From: Nocardia suismassiliense
GTDB taxonomy: Bacteria; Actinomycetota; Actinomycetes; Mycobacteriales; Mycobacteriaceae
Direction: 5' to 3'
Assembly: GCF_900269665.1 (NCBI RefSeq)
Contig: NZ_LT985361.1
Location: forward strand, 6,918,881 to 6,982,880
DNA length: 64,000 nucleotides
Shown piece after piece: positions 44,510 through 52,253 of the stretch (its first letter is position 1; every line of letters starts with the position of its first letter). The notes beneath the pieces were generated by a model, which was not told the DNA's origin, ran no database searches, and was given only the letters and a program-made list of their open reading frames with translations. A program made the translations under genes and the position numbers.

Positions 44510-44992
44510 TCACATGCCCTTCACCAGGACCAGCATGTCGGCCTTGGGTGCGGGAATGACGATTCTGGTGTCCATGGCCAGCGGCAGCGGACGCACGCCC
44601 GAGCCGGCCACCGACAGGCTGGCACTCGCGGGCGCCAGCGCGGGCTCTGCGGCCGCGGCGGGTGCGGCGGCCGGTGCGGCTTCGGCGGCGGTGGGCTCTT
44701 CCGCGGCGACCGGCAGCGGTGCCGCCGCGGCGTCTGCCGGGGTACGGGTCGGCAGGCCGTCGGCGCCCGCCATGATCGTGCTCACATCCCAGAGCACCCG
44801 GGACAGCGGCACATCGAGGGCCGCGCAGATCGCGGCCAGCAACTCACTGGAGGCTTCTTTACGGCCCCGCTCGACCTCGGAGAGATAGCCCAGGCTCACG
44901 CGCGCGGAGGTGGACACCTCGCGCAGGGTCCGGCTCTGGGCGAGACGAGCACGCCGCAGACTGTCCCCGATGGCCTCTCGCAGCAGCGTCAT
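44510..44992 (-). CDS. clgR: Transcriptional activator ClgR
   Basis: A 160-aa XRE-type regulator of clp protease and psp genes. The HTH occupies about 10-65 (LRRARLAQSRTLREVSTSARVSLGYLSEVERGRKEASSELLAAIC). The C-terminal motif DMLVLVKGM is conserved near the end. Between them is an Ala/Pro/Glu-rich stretch (about 82-135), so the protein is longer than the roughly 112-aa M. tuberculosis ClgR. The ATG at 44992 is used. It precedes pspA by 200 bp. Confidence 0.9.
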   Translation of the reverse strand: MTLLREAIGDSLRRARLAQSRTLREVSTSARVSLGYLSEVERGRKEASSELLAAICAALDVPLSRVLWDVSTIMAGADGLPTRTPADAAAAPLPVAAEEPTAAEAAPAAAPAAAAEPALAPASASLSVAGSGVRPLPLAMDTRIVIPAPKADMLVLVKGM

Positions 44993-45107
44993 CTCGTTCT
45001 CCTTCGCTCCCTGTCAGGGGACCCGCATGACACTCACGAGTGCCACGCACGCCGTTCTTTCTGGCACAACGTCGGACGAGGCCCGGTTGGTTCCCGCCCG
45101 GCGCAAA

Positions 45108-45647
45108 TCACTCACCTTGCCTGCTCGTACCCGCGTCCGGTCGTCGTACACATCGCAGCAGTTCCCGCACGGCGATGTGCGTCGCGCCGATCCTGATCGT
45201 CCACCGGTCCCCGAGGAGTTTCAACCGCATCACCTCGGTGTGCCCCGGCCCGGCGAGTCCGAGGAAGACGGTGCCGACCGGATGTCCGTCCTGCGAATCA
45301 GGTCCGGCCACACCGGTCAGTGCCACTCCCCAGTCTGCCCCGCATCGCGTGCGGGCGCCCACCGCGAGTTGTTCGGCGGTGCTCGCGGCGACCGGACCCT
45401 CGCTCTCCAGTACTTCGTCGCTGACACCGCCGAGGCTGTGTTTCAGATCTGTGGCGTACACCACGATGCCACCGCGCAGCACCGCGCTGGCACCCGGCAC
45501 GCCCGCGATGGTCGCGGACAACAGCCCGGCGGTGAGCGATTCGGCGGTCGCGACGGTCTGGCCCGCCGTGCGCAGCGCTCGAACCAGGTCGGCGACTTGC
45601 CCGTTCGCGATCAACGGATCGGCCGGTGCCGAGGATGCCGGGCTCAT
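45108..45647 (-). CDS. CinA C-terminal-type nicotinamide-nucleotide amidohydrolase
   Basis: A 179-aa stand-alone CinA C-terminal domain, the form that deamidates NMN in pyridine-nucleotide salvage (PncC). Key features: ATAESLTAGLLSATIAGVPGASAVLRGGIVVYATDLKHSLGGV, STAEQLAVGARTRCGADWGVALTGVAGPD, and PVGTVFLGLAG. The N-terminal COG1058 half of full CinA is absent. The ATG at 45647 overlaps the pgsA stop (ATGA). It lies between pgsA and clgR, which I remember as adjacent in M. tuberculosis. Confidence 0.88.
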   Translation of the reverse strand: MSPASSAPADPLIANGQVADLVRALRTAGQTVATAESLTAGLLSATIAGVPGASAVLRGGIVVYATDLKHSLGGVSDEVLESEGPVAASTAEQLAVGARTRCGADWGVALTGVAGPDSQDGHPVGTVFLGLAGPGHTEVMRLKLLGDRWTIRIGATHIAVRELLRCVRRPDAGTSRQGE

Positions 45648-46303
45648 GCGCCGCGCGTTCGGCCCGGCCCGCCCGCGAACCACACCCGCATCGCCTGCCC
45701 GACATAGTCCAGGCCGGTGATCACGGTCAGCGCGACGGCCACATACATCAGCACCATGCCCGCCCCGACGAGCCAGCCACCCAGTGGCAGCAGCAGGACC
45801 GCGATCGCGATCGACTGCATGAGGGTCTTGAGTTTGCCGCCGCGACCGGCGGGGGTCACGCCCCGGCGCACCACGGCCCGGCGCAGCCGGGGCACGCCGA
45901 TCTCCCGGCCGCAGATGACCAGGGTAATCCACCAGGCCAGATCGCCGAGTACGGACAACCCGATGACCGCGGAACCGATCAACGCCTTGTCCGCGATGGG
46001 GTCGGCGAGCTTGCCGAAATCGGTGACCAGACCGTATTTGCGCGCCAGTTGCCCGTCGAACCGGTCGGTGATCGCGGCGATGCCGAACAGCGCGGCCGCG
46101 ACGAGCCGCCAGAAGGTCTCGTGCCCGTCGCCCACGAACAGGGCAACCACGAACAGCGGGACCAGCGCGATGCGCAGCATGGTCAGGATGTTCGCGATAT
46201 TCATCAGCGGCACCACGGGTTCGGCGTGCGGCGTCACCATGCTCGACGGGATCGGCTCGGACGTGGCCCAGCGTCGCTCGATCTCCTCGGGTTGCGCACT
46301 CAT
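45644..46303 (-). CDS. pgsA: CDP-diacylglycerol-glycerol-3-phosphate 3-phosphatidyltransferase
   Basis: Makes phosphatidylglycerophosphate for PG and cardiolipin in the inner membrane. The 219-aa protein has about five hydrophobic helices after a 35-residue leader and the CDP-alcohol phosphotransferase motif D83-G-x2-A-R-x8-G97-x3-D101-x3-D105 complete. Start ATG 46303 with GAGGTG upstream; extension to 46396 is not family-like. It is the pgsA3 equivalent (Rv2746c), first gene of the run towards clgR. Confidence 0.92.
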   Translation of the reverse strand: MSAQPEEIERRWATSEPIPSSMVTPHAEPVVPLMNIANILTMLRIALVPLFVVALFVGDGHETFWRLVAAALFGIAAITDRFDGQLARKYGLVTDFGKLADPIADKALIGSAVIGLSVLGDLAWWITLVICGREIGVPRLRRAVVRRGVTPAGRGGKLKTLMQSIAIAVLLLPLGGWLVGAGMVLMYVAVALTVITGLDYVGQAMRVWFAGGPGRTRGA

Positions 46304-46520
46304 CGCCGCACCTCGCCGACGCTGAGCTCCGGCACGAGCGCGAGCGGCTGTGAGGTGGTGCGCCCGCTCACGATAAACACTCCAGACAACGCCCATGACC
46401 GGCGCCTACCCGGCGCATGTCATGCCGAACCCGCTGCCCGGCATGATGCGGTGAGCGGGAGGACTGGATGTGCGGCACACGTTCAGCCTATCGGTAACCC
46501 GCCCGACTACTCTGCACCCC

Positions 46521-47087
46521 ATGAACTCTCGGGGACCACTAGGTGGTTCGACCAGCGACGCACATCCGGGCGTGCCTCTAGGCGCGCAGAACGCCCCGCT
46601 GGTTGTCCGACGCGCGCGAACCTCCGACGTGCCCGAGATCAAGCGCCTCGTCGATGTCTACGCCGGTCGGATACTGCTGGAAAAGAACCTGGTCACGCTG
46701 TACGAAGCGGTGCAGGAGTTCTGGGTGGCCGAGCTCGCGGGCCGCGTCGTCGGCTGTGGTGCGCTGCATGTGCTGTGGGCCGATCTCGGTGAGGTGCGCA
46801 CGGTCGCGGTGCACCCGGATGTCAAGGGCAGCGGGGTGGGCAGGCTCATCGTGGAGCAGCTGATCACGGTGGCGCGCGAGCTGGAGCTGCGGCGGGTGTT
46901 CGTGCTGACCTTCGAGGTGGATTTCTTCGCCAGGCACGGGTTCGCGGAGATAGACGGCACGCCGGTGACGGCCGAGGTGTACGCGGAGATGTGCCGGTCC
47001 TACGACACCGGTGTCGCGGAGTTCCTCGACCTCAGCTACGTCAAGCCCAACACCCTCGGCAATACTCGGATGCTGCTCACGCTCTGA
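46521..47087 (+). CDS. argA: N-acetylglutamate synthase-type GNAT acetyltransferase
   Basis: A 188-aa GNAT protein corresponding to Rv2747, the stand-alone NAGS that starts arginine biosynthesis by acetylating glutamate. The acetyl-CoA loop is VHPDVKGSGVGRLIVEQL; upstream are VVRRARTSDVPEIKRLVDVYAGRILLEKN and the LHVLWADLGEVRTVAV strand. No kinase-like domain is attached. The ATG at 46521 is preferred; a GTG at 46470 is open. No ribosome site is seen, so translation may be leaderless. Followed 27 bp later by the YciI gene. Confidence 0.88.
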   Translation: MNSRGPLGGSTSDAHPGVPLGAQNAPLVVRRARTSDVPEIKRLVDVYAGRILLEKNLVTLYEAVQEFWVAELAGRVVGCGALHVLWADLGEVRTVAVHPDVKGSGVGRLIVEQLITVARELELRRVFVLTFEVDFFARHGFAEIDGTPVTAEVYAEMCRSYDTGVAEFLDLSYVKPNTLGNTRMLLTL

Positions 47088-47114
47088 CATCCGACGTATA
47101 GGAAGCGATCTCCC

Positions 47115-47399
47115 GTGCCGATCTTCGCCGTTCACTACACCTACTCCGCGGCCACGGTCCCGGACCGGGACACCCACCGGCCCGCGCATCGCGCCTGGCT
47201 GGCCGGTCAGCTCGACGCGGGCAACCTGCTGACCAGCGGGCCGTACCCGGACGGGTCCGGTGCGCTGATCCTGTTCCGGGCCGAGGATGCCGGTGCGCTG
47301 AACGCGCTGCTCGCCGAGGACCCGTTCGCACGGGAGAAGCTGATCGATGACGTGCGCGTCGTCGAATGGCTTCCGGTGCTGGGCGCTTTCACGTCCTGA
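47115..47399 (+). CDS. YciI-family protein
   Basis: A 94-aa ferredoxin-like-fold protein of the YCII family: FAVHYTYS, HRPAHRAWLAGQLDAGNLLTSGPYPDGSGALILFRAEDAGALNALLAEDPFAREKL. The His and Asp typical of the putative active site (HRAW and EDPF region) are present. The reaction is not known. GTG start at 47115. It is the last gene before a strong hairpin and matches the Rv2749 position. Confidence 0.9.
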   Translation: MPIFAVHYTYSAATVPDRDTHRPAHRAWLAGQLDAGNLLTSGPYPDGSGALILFRAEDAGALNALLAEDPFAREKLIDDVRVVEWLPVLGAFTS

Positions 47400-47411
47400 A
47401 TCGATCACCTA

Positions 47412-47450
47412 CCGATTCCCCGCTCACCCCTTCGGTGGGCGGGGAATCGG
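47412..47450. terminator. Strong hairpin after yciI
   Basis: CCGATTCCCCGCTCACC (47412-47428) and GGTGGGCGGGGAATCGG (47434-47450) pair at 16 of 17 positions around a five-base loop. There is no long T-run, but the stability and place after the stop codon make it the likely end of the argA-yciI transcript. Confidence 0.75.
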
Positions 47451-47548
47451 ACAACCAGGACGGATCGTTAGGCGAAGTCAGCTAACTTGCGGCGACACAC
47501 CGTGCGTGATACGGACATACCGCCTGTTCCACACGGCAGACTCGCGCC

Positions 47549-48094
47549 ATGCGCACTTACGTAGCGGTTTTCGCGTCGACGGCTGCCACCGCAGGCCTGT
47601 TGTACGCGTACCTGGGTGTACCGGACAAAACGGACCCAGCAACCTCTTCCTCGGCTCGTCCGCTGACCCGGCCCGGGGTGGCCGACCCGGCGCTGTACCG
47701 AGCCGTCGACGGCTATTACTTCCAGACGCCGGACCGGCACATCACCTGCGGCATCCTCGATCAGCCGGTCGGCCAGCCCCGGCGCACCGCGGGTTGTCAG
47801 GGCGCGACCGGCCCCGCGCCGCCGCATATGCAGAAATGCTGGAGCACCGATCCGGCCGCCGCCGCGGTGGCGGTCGGCGAGGACGCCGGATATCTGTGCG
47901 TGAACCAGGGTTTCTACACCGGGCCCGAGGTGGTGCCCGGTGCCGGCCCGGGCGTCGGGCCGGTGCTACCTGCCGGAGCGACCCTGAGCGCGCACGGATT
48001 CACCTGTCGGGCCGAGACTTTCAGCGTCATCTGCAGCAACGACGAAGACGGGCACGGGTTCGAGATCGCCCCGGACAGCAACCGGGTGTTCTGA
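47549..48094 (+). CDS. Exported cysteine-containing protein, paralogue of 50128-50754
   Basis: A 181-aa protein with a short N-terminal hydrophobic signal (about 4-22). The mature domain has PALYRAVDGYYFQTPDRHITCGILDQPVG, a mid-region CW, GYLCVNQGF, and the end FTCRAETFSVICSNDEDGHGFEIAPDSNRVF. The six or so cysteines suggest disulfides outside the cell. The same layout is found in the protein at 50128, on the other side of terC. I think this is the DUF6636 type (from memory). Function unknown. Confidence 0.75.
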   Translation: MRTYVAVFASTAATAGLLYAYLGVPDKTDPATSSSARPLTRPGVADPALYRAVDGYYFQTPDRHITCGILDQPVGQPRRTAGCQGATGPAPPHMQKCWSTDPAAAAVAVGEDAGYLCVNQGFYTGPEVVPGAGPGVGPVLPAGATLSAHGFTCRAETFSVICSNDEDGHGFEIAPDSNRVF

Positions 48095-48097
48095 ACG

Positions 48098-49081
48098 TCA
48101 GCGCTTCGCTGCGACCGAGCGGGTACGCGCGAGGCTGGCGACCGTCGCGACGACCAGAATGCCGAGGATGACTCCCAGCGACACCGCGGTGGAGATTTCC
48201 GGCACGCTGACGTGCTCGCCGCCATTGATGAACGGCAGCGTGTTCTCGTGCAGCGCGTGCAGCACCAGCTTCACGCCGATGAACGCGAGGATGGCCGACA
48301 AGCCGTAGGACAGGTAGACCAGACGATCGAGGAGTCCGCCGATCAGGAAGTACAACTGCCGTAAACCCATGAGCGCGAACGCGTTTGCGGTGAATACCAG
48401 GTACGGCTCGCTCGTCAGACCGTAGATCGCCGGGATCGAGTCCAGGGCGAACAGCAGGTCGGCGAAGCCGATCGCCAGCAGAGCGAGGAACAGCGGGGTC
48501 AACGCGCGACGTCCGTCGACGCGGGTGATCAGCTTGTCGCCGTCGTAGCTCTCGGTGGTCGGCAGTACCCGTTTGGCCAGCGCGACGATTCGACTGTCGC
48601 GCTTCTCCTCGTGCTCGACCTCGTGACCGCTCTCCTTGATCAGCTTGGCGGCGGTGTAGATGAGGAACAGGCCGAACAGGTAGAACACCCAGCTGAACGC
48701 GTTGATCGCGGCCGCGCCCACGGCGATGAACACACCGCGCATCACCAGCGCGATGACGATGCCGATGAGCAGCGCCTTCTGCTGATAGATCCGAGGCACC
48801 GCGAAGGTGGACATGATGATCAAAAAGACGAACAGGTTGTCCACCGAGAGCGCCTTCTCGGTGACGAAACCCGCGTAGTACTCCCCCGCGAAGGTGGAGC
48901 CCCACTGCCAGGCGACGAAACCGCCGAAGGCCAGGGCGAGCCCGATGTAGACGGCGGACCAGAAGCCGGATTCCCGGAAGGTCGGCTCGTGCGGGGTGCG
49001 CACGTGCGCGAAGAAGTCGAAGACGAACAGGGCGAGGATCACCACGATGGTGATCACCCACTCGAGTGCGGTTACCTGCAT
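48098..49081 (-). CDS. TerC/Alx-family membrane protein
   Basis: A 327-aa integral membrane protein with about eight or nine helices. The TerC signatures are AGFVTEKALSVDNLFVFLIIM in the third helix region and FADLLFALDSIPAIYGLT with the conserved acidic residues (Glu, Asp, Asp) in membrane segments. The family exports or handles manganese (Alx, YkoY) and is linked to tellurite resistance. No yybP-ykoY riboswitch is recognisable in the 133 bases upstream. It is convergent with one exported paralogue gene and divergent from the methyltransferase. Confidence 0.92.
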   Translation of the reverse strand: MQVTALEWVITIVVILALFVFDFFAHVRTPHEPTFRESGFWSAVYIGLALAFGGFVAWQWGSTFAGEYYAGFVTEKALSVDNLFVFLIIMSTFAVPRIYQQKALLIGIVIALVMRGVFIAVGAAAINAFSWVFYLFGLFLIYTAAKLIKESGHEVEHEEKRDSRIVALAKRVLPTTESYDGDKLITRVDGRRALTPLFLALLAIGFADLLFALDSIPAIYGLTSEPYLVFTANAFALMGLRQLYFLIGGLLDRLVYLSYGLSAILAFIGVKLVLHALHENTLPFINGGEHVSVPEISTAVSLGVILGILVVATVASLARTRSVAAKR

Positions 49082-49214
49082 GCTGCGTGTCGATCAGTAG
49101 CGAGGGTCATGGTGTTCATAATGCCCGATTTGTCCGTTCCGGTCGGCTTGCGGGGTGATTGCTGACCATAATTTCACATGCGCTCGCCGCGGTCGCCATG
49201 CCACAGTGGCGACT

Positions 49215-50039
49215 GTGACCGACGACTACCTGCTCCTCAACAAAACAAACTGGGACGAGCGCGCACCGGTCCACGCCGCGGCGCGCGATTACGCGGTGGA
49301 TCGGTTCCTCGCCGAACCGGACTTTCTGAGCGAGGTGGTTCGGTTCGATCGTCCGTTACTCGGCGACATCAGCGGGTTGCGCGCGGTGCACCTGCAATGC
49401 CACATCGGCACCGACACGCTCTCACTGGCCCGGCTCGGCGCCACCATGACCGGACTCGACTTCTCCCCCGCGTCCCTCGCGCAGGCTCGGAAACTCGCCG
49501 AAAAAGCCGGGGCTCGAATCGATTTCGTCGAGTCCGATGTCTTCGATGCGGTAACCGCGCTCGGCGGTGCGCAATTCGACCTGGTGTACACCGGAATCGG
49601 TGCGCTGTGCTGGCTTCCGAGCATCGACCGCTGGGCGAAGACTGTCGCCGGACTGCTGCGGCCCGGTGGACGGCTGTTCATCCGAGATACCCATCCGATG
49701 CTGGCGACGATCGACGAAACCCATACGGACCGGCTGGTTGTCGGCTACCCGTACTTCGAAACGCCGGAGCCGATGGTGTTTTCCGACGGCGGCACCTATG
49801 TCGAGACCGACGCCGAGTTCCAGCAGACCACCACCCACGAGTGGAACCACGGGATCGGCGAGCTGGTGACCGCCGTGCTGAACGCCGGACTCTCGATCAC
49901 CGGACTCACCGAGCATCGCAGTGTGCCGTGGCATGCCCTGCCCGGGCAGATGACCCTCGGCGCCGGCGGCGAATGGCACCTCACCGAGCATCCGGAGCGG
50001 CTACCGCTCAGCGTCACATTGCAGGCCCGCAAGCACTGA
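49215..50039 (+). CDS. Class I SAM-dependent methyltransferase
   Basis: A 274-aa methyltransferase. It starts VTDDYLLLNKTNWDERAPVHAA, with motif I VHLQCHIGTDTLSLARLGATMTGLDFSPASLAQAR (Gly-rich loop replaced by CHIGTD as in many of this family), DLVYTGIGALCWLPSIDRW and LLRPGGRLFIRDTHPML. The GTG at 49215 is chosen over the open frame to 49155. The substrate is unknown; relatives are small-molecule methyltransferases. Confidence 0.85.
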   Translation: MTDDYLLLNKTNWDERAPVHAAARDYAVDRFLAEPDFLSEVVRFDRPLLGDISGLRAVHLQCHIGTDTLSLARLGATMTGLDFSPASLAQARKLAEKAGARIDFVESDVFDAVTALGGAQFDLVYTGIGALCWLPSIDRWAKTVAGLLRPGGRLFIRDTHPMLATIDETHTDRLVVGYPYFETPEPMVFSDGGTYVETDAEFQQTTTHEWNHGIGELVTAVLNAGLSITGLTEHRSVPWHALPGQMTLGAGGEWHLTEHPERLPLSVTLQARKH

Positions 50040-50127
50040 TCGCGGACCGCACCACCTGCGGCGATGAGATCTCCGGGGTCCGGCGCGTCCTGTTCGAAAG
50101 CCGGGCGACGCGGTACAGAATGCCGTC

Positions 50128-50754
50128 ATGCAAATCCGAGGAGCTCGTATCGCTGTGGTGCCGTGCGCCGTCGCGCTGGCGTTGCTGGCCGGGTGTGGAA
50201 ACGACGACAAGGGTTCGGGCACACCGACCTCCAGTTCGGCCGCGCCGAGTTCGCCCGCGGCGAGCTCGTCCGCCGCGCCGACCACCACGGCGAGCGCCGC
50301 GCCGACTTCCTCCGCCACCGCCGCACGCCCACCGGCGTCCGGCCCGGTCGACCCGGCCCAATATCGGCAGCAGATGGGGTACTACTTCCAGTCGCCGAGC
50401 GGATCGTTCCTCTGCGCGATCCTCGATCAACCGATCGACGACAACGCGCAGGTCGGCTGCCAGGGATCCACCGCGCCGGCACCCGCGGAGTTCAAGGAGT
50501 GCTGGAGCAAGAATCCGCAGGGCAGCACGCTGACCGTCGGCAAGCGTTCGGGCGCACGCTGCTTGAACCAGGGCGTGTTCGTCGGCGCGCCGATCGACGG
50601 CGGCAGCCGTGGCGGCGGGCGGGTGCTGCCGTACGGCGGGGTACTCACCGTCGGCGCGTTCACCTGTGACTCCGCCGAAAACGGGGTGACCTGCACGAAC
50701 GACACCACCGGCGCTGGCTTCACGATCGCCCGCGAGTCCAACCGCACCTTCTGA
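50128..50754 (+). CDS. Lipoprotein paralogue of 47549-48094
   Basis: A 208-aa lipoprotein: signal with lipobox LLAGC (Cys about 23), then a Ser/Ala/Pro-rich linker (about 30-75), then the same cysteine-bearing domain as at 47549 (YRQQMGYYFQSPSGSFLCAILDQPID, ECWSKNP, RCLNQGVF, and FTCDSAENGVTCTNDTTGAGFTIARESNRTF). Unlike its paralogue it is anchored. The domain resembles DUF6636 (from memory). Function unknown. Confidence 0.78.
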   Translation: MQIRGARIAVVPCAVALALLAGCGNDDKGSGTPTSSSAAPSSPAASSSAAPTTTASAAPTSSATAARPPASGPVDPAQYRQQMGYYFQSPSGSFLCAILDQPIDDNAQVGCQGSTAPAPAEFKECWSKNPQGSTLTVGKRSGARCLNQGVFVGAPIDGGSRGGGRVLPYGGVLTVGAFTCDSAENGVTCTNDTTGAGFTIARESNRTF

Positions 50755-50833
50755 CCCGAAAACCGGTTCCCAAGCCGAAATTCGGATGTTAACGTCGGTA
50801 CCAGAGAACACACACGATCAGGAAGGCGAAGAC

Positions 50834-50947
50834 ATGACCGGGACCCAGCAGCGACGGTGGTCGCGCAGCGGTGCCTGGCAGTCGCACGCCAACTCCGTGC
50901 TATCGACGGTCGCCTATCGACGGCTGACCGTACGGAGCGGCCCCTGA
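50834..50947 (+). CDS. Possible 37-aa basic peptide
   Basis: An ORF too short for normal gene calling: ATG at 50834 with GGAAGG 13 bases upstream, product MTGTQQRRWSRSGAWQSHAN and 17 more residues ending VRSGP. A T-tailed hairpin begins 27 bp after its stop, so the unit looks like a small transcript. No family recognised; it could equally be a non-coding RNA region. Confidence 0.35.
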   Translation: MTGTQQRRWSRSGAWQSHANSVLSTVAYRRLTVRSGP

Positions 50948-50973
50948 CCCGTGTCTTCCACAAACCCGTGCAA

Positions 50974-51015
50974 GGGGTCACTCCGCGGCAATCGCCAAGG
51001 GGTGACCCCTTTTTC
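50974..51015 (+). terminator. Rho-independent terminator before the tRNA array
   Basis: GGGGTCAC (50974-50981) pairs with GTGACCCC (51002-51009), directly followed by TTTTT. A shorter alternative hairpin AGGGGT-G-ACCCCT overlaps it. Confidence 0.8.
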
Positions 51016-51052
51016 GTGTCTCTGCACACAACTACACAGCGACGACCAACAC

Positions 51053-51134
51053 GGCAGTATGCCCGAGCGGCCGAAGGGGCCTGACTGTAAATCAGGTGTA
51101 TTCACCACCGGAGGTTCGAATCCTCCTGCTGCCA
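51053..51134 (+). tRNA. tRNA-Tyr (GTA)
   Basis: Class II tRNA, 82 nt. The acceptor stem GGCAGTA/TGCTGCC pairs with one G-T, anticodon stem CCTGA/TCAGG encloses CTGTAAA (anticodon GTA, U33 present), a variable arm follows, and the T-arm is GGAGG-TTCGAAT-CCTCC with discriminator A. CCA is not encoded (ACC follows the stem). Confidence 0.9.
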
Positions 51135-51146
51135 CCCGTGTTTCAC

Positions 51147-51218
51147 ATCCGTGTAGCTCAGTGGAAGAGCGGCACCCGCCGAAGGTGCAGGTCGGTGGTT
51201 CGACTCCACTCACGGATA
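51147..51218 (+). tRNA. tRNA-Arg-like (CCG) with G at position 33
   Basis: Class I cloverleaf, 72 nt: acceptor ATCCGTG/CACGGAT (7 perfect pairs), D-arm GCTC/GAGC, anticodon stem GCACC/GGTGC, T-arm GGTGG-TTCGACT-CCACT. The seven-base anticodon loop CGCCGAA puts CCG at 34-36 and G at 33, where U is nearly universal. All stems are intact, so it is not simply decayed. Identity as Arg is by anticodon only. Confidence 0.7.
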
Positions 51219-51228
51219 CGAAACCCGA

Positions 51229-51302
51229 TCCCTCGTAGCCCAATCGGTAGAGGCACCGGACCTAGATTCCGGGAGGTGCGAGTTCGAATCTCGCCGGGGG
51301 AA
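51229..51302 (+). tRNA. tRNA-like gene with TAG anticodon, class I
   Basis: A 74-nt cloverleaf: acceptor TCCCTCG/CGGGGGA (one G-T), D-arm GCC/GGC, anticodon stem CCGGA/TCCGG, five-base variable loop, T-arm GCGAG-TTCGAAT-CTCGC. The loop CCTAGAT gives TAG (Leu) with C at position 33. Leucine tRNAs normally carry a long variable arm, absent here, so its charging identity is doubtful. Confidence 0.65.
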
Positions 51303-51311
51303 CATACAACA

Positions 51312-51990
51312 TCCACACAATTGCCGTTCATGGGTTGACCTGGCATTTCAGTGGTAGCGGTAGTCGTGGTGATGCCTACGGATGCCGCAGCGCGGGCGAT
51401 TCCGGGCAACTGGTCGGCGGACAGTTTGATGGTGATGTTGCGGAGCGCCTTGGTGAACGGATCATCCGGCTCGCCATGCTGCGCCTGGCGCAGCACAGAA
51501 TCTTGTCGTCGCGTCAGGTCGTCAACGCTGCGTTGGTAGCGTTCCCGGTCGGCCCGTCGTTGTTGTGCGTCGCGATCATCGATACCAGCGAGATCGGCGC
51601 CGAGCCGCTCATGACGATAAGTGCCGAACACGCGATCGGCGAAGAACTTCGACACCGCATCTAGAATCGCGTCCTCACGGACGTAGACCGTTTTGGGATG
51701 AGCTGCGTATTTCTCTGCACATCCTCGATTATTTCCTCGAGGCCAGCACGTGTAGTAAATGTCTCCATGTCGTGGAGCACACCCTGCATTCTTCGGGAAC
51801 AAAACCACAATATTCTCGCCCGAAACAGGTAACCACGTTTCGTCAGGGGATGCTTGTTATCGCTACTGCCTGCACGTGAGCCGCGCCGATTGCTACGACG
51901 GGCGGCCATCTCGTCGTACATCCATTTCGGGATCAATGGTTCGTGTGCGGGTTTTTGTAGCCGGTCTTCTGTCCGCGTTCTTCGAGCTCT
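51312..51990 (-). pseudogene. Remnant of a large serine recombinase (C-terminal part, frameshifted)
   Basis: On the minus strand the sequence first reads HEPLIPKWMYDEMAARR and then RILWFCSRRMQGV in one frame (to about 51780), and continues in another frame as RHGDIYYTCWPRGNNRGCAEKYAAHPKTVYVREDAILDAVSKFFADRVF. Together these are the end of the recombinase domain and the zinc-ribbon/coiled-coil region of a phage-type integrase. The catalytic N-terminus is missing, a frameshift splits the rest, and the frame runs on antisense through the tRNAs without a proper stop. It is a relic of an integrated element at the tRNA array. Confidence 0.75.
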
Positions 51991-52253
51991 ATCCGCCCGG
52001 ACTCAACATCGGGCGCCGGTGAGCAGGCCCGACGCTGTCGCGGGCGTCCCGCTCCGTGAGGTCGGCGAACTTCTGGTTCGACAACGCCTTGATCGAGGAT
52101 TGCTGTTCGATAACTGACTAGGACTTCGGTGGGTGGAACCGTCGTTGATCGCTTAGTGTCGAATGGTCGGATGTTGCCAGGTCAACCCCGATCTCTGTGC
52201 GTCTCGCGACCGGTGAATTCTCCTCGGGTTCGACACCAGAAAGCAGGGACACC

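Noticed and set aside
45108..45647. Full-length competence protein CinA
   Set aside because: Only the C-terminal amidohydrolase domain is present; the upstream frame lies inside pgsA and has no COG1058 features.
49082..49214. yybP-ykoY manganese riboswitch upstream of terC
   Set aside because: The gap is short and none of the conserved helix and loop motifs could be identified.
51158..51311. Continuation of the recombinase frame antisense through the tRNAs
   Set aside because: It merely lacks stop codons; the tRNA folds explain the sequence, and the recombinase homology ends before them.
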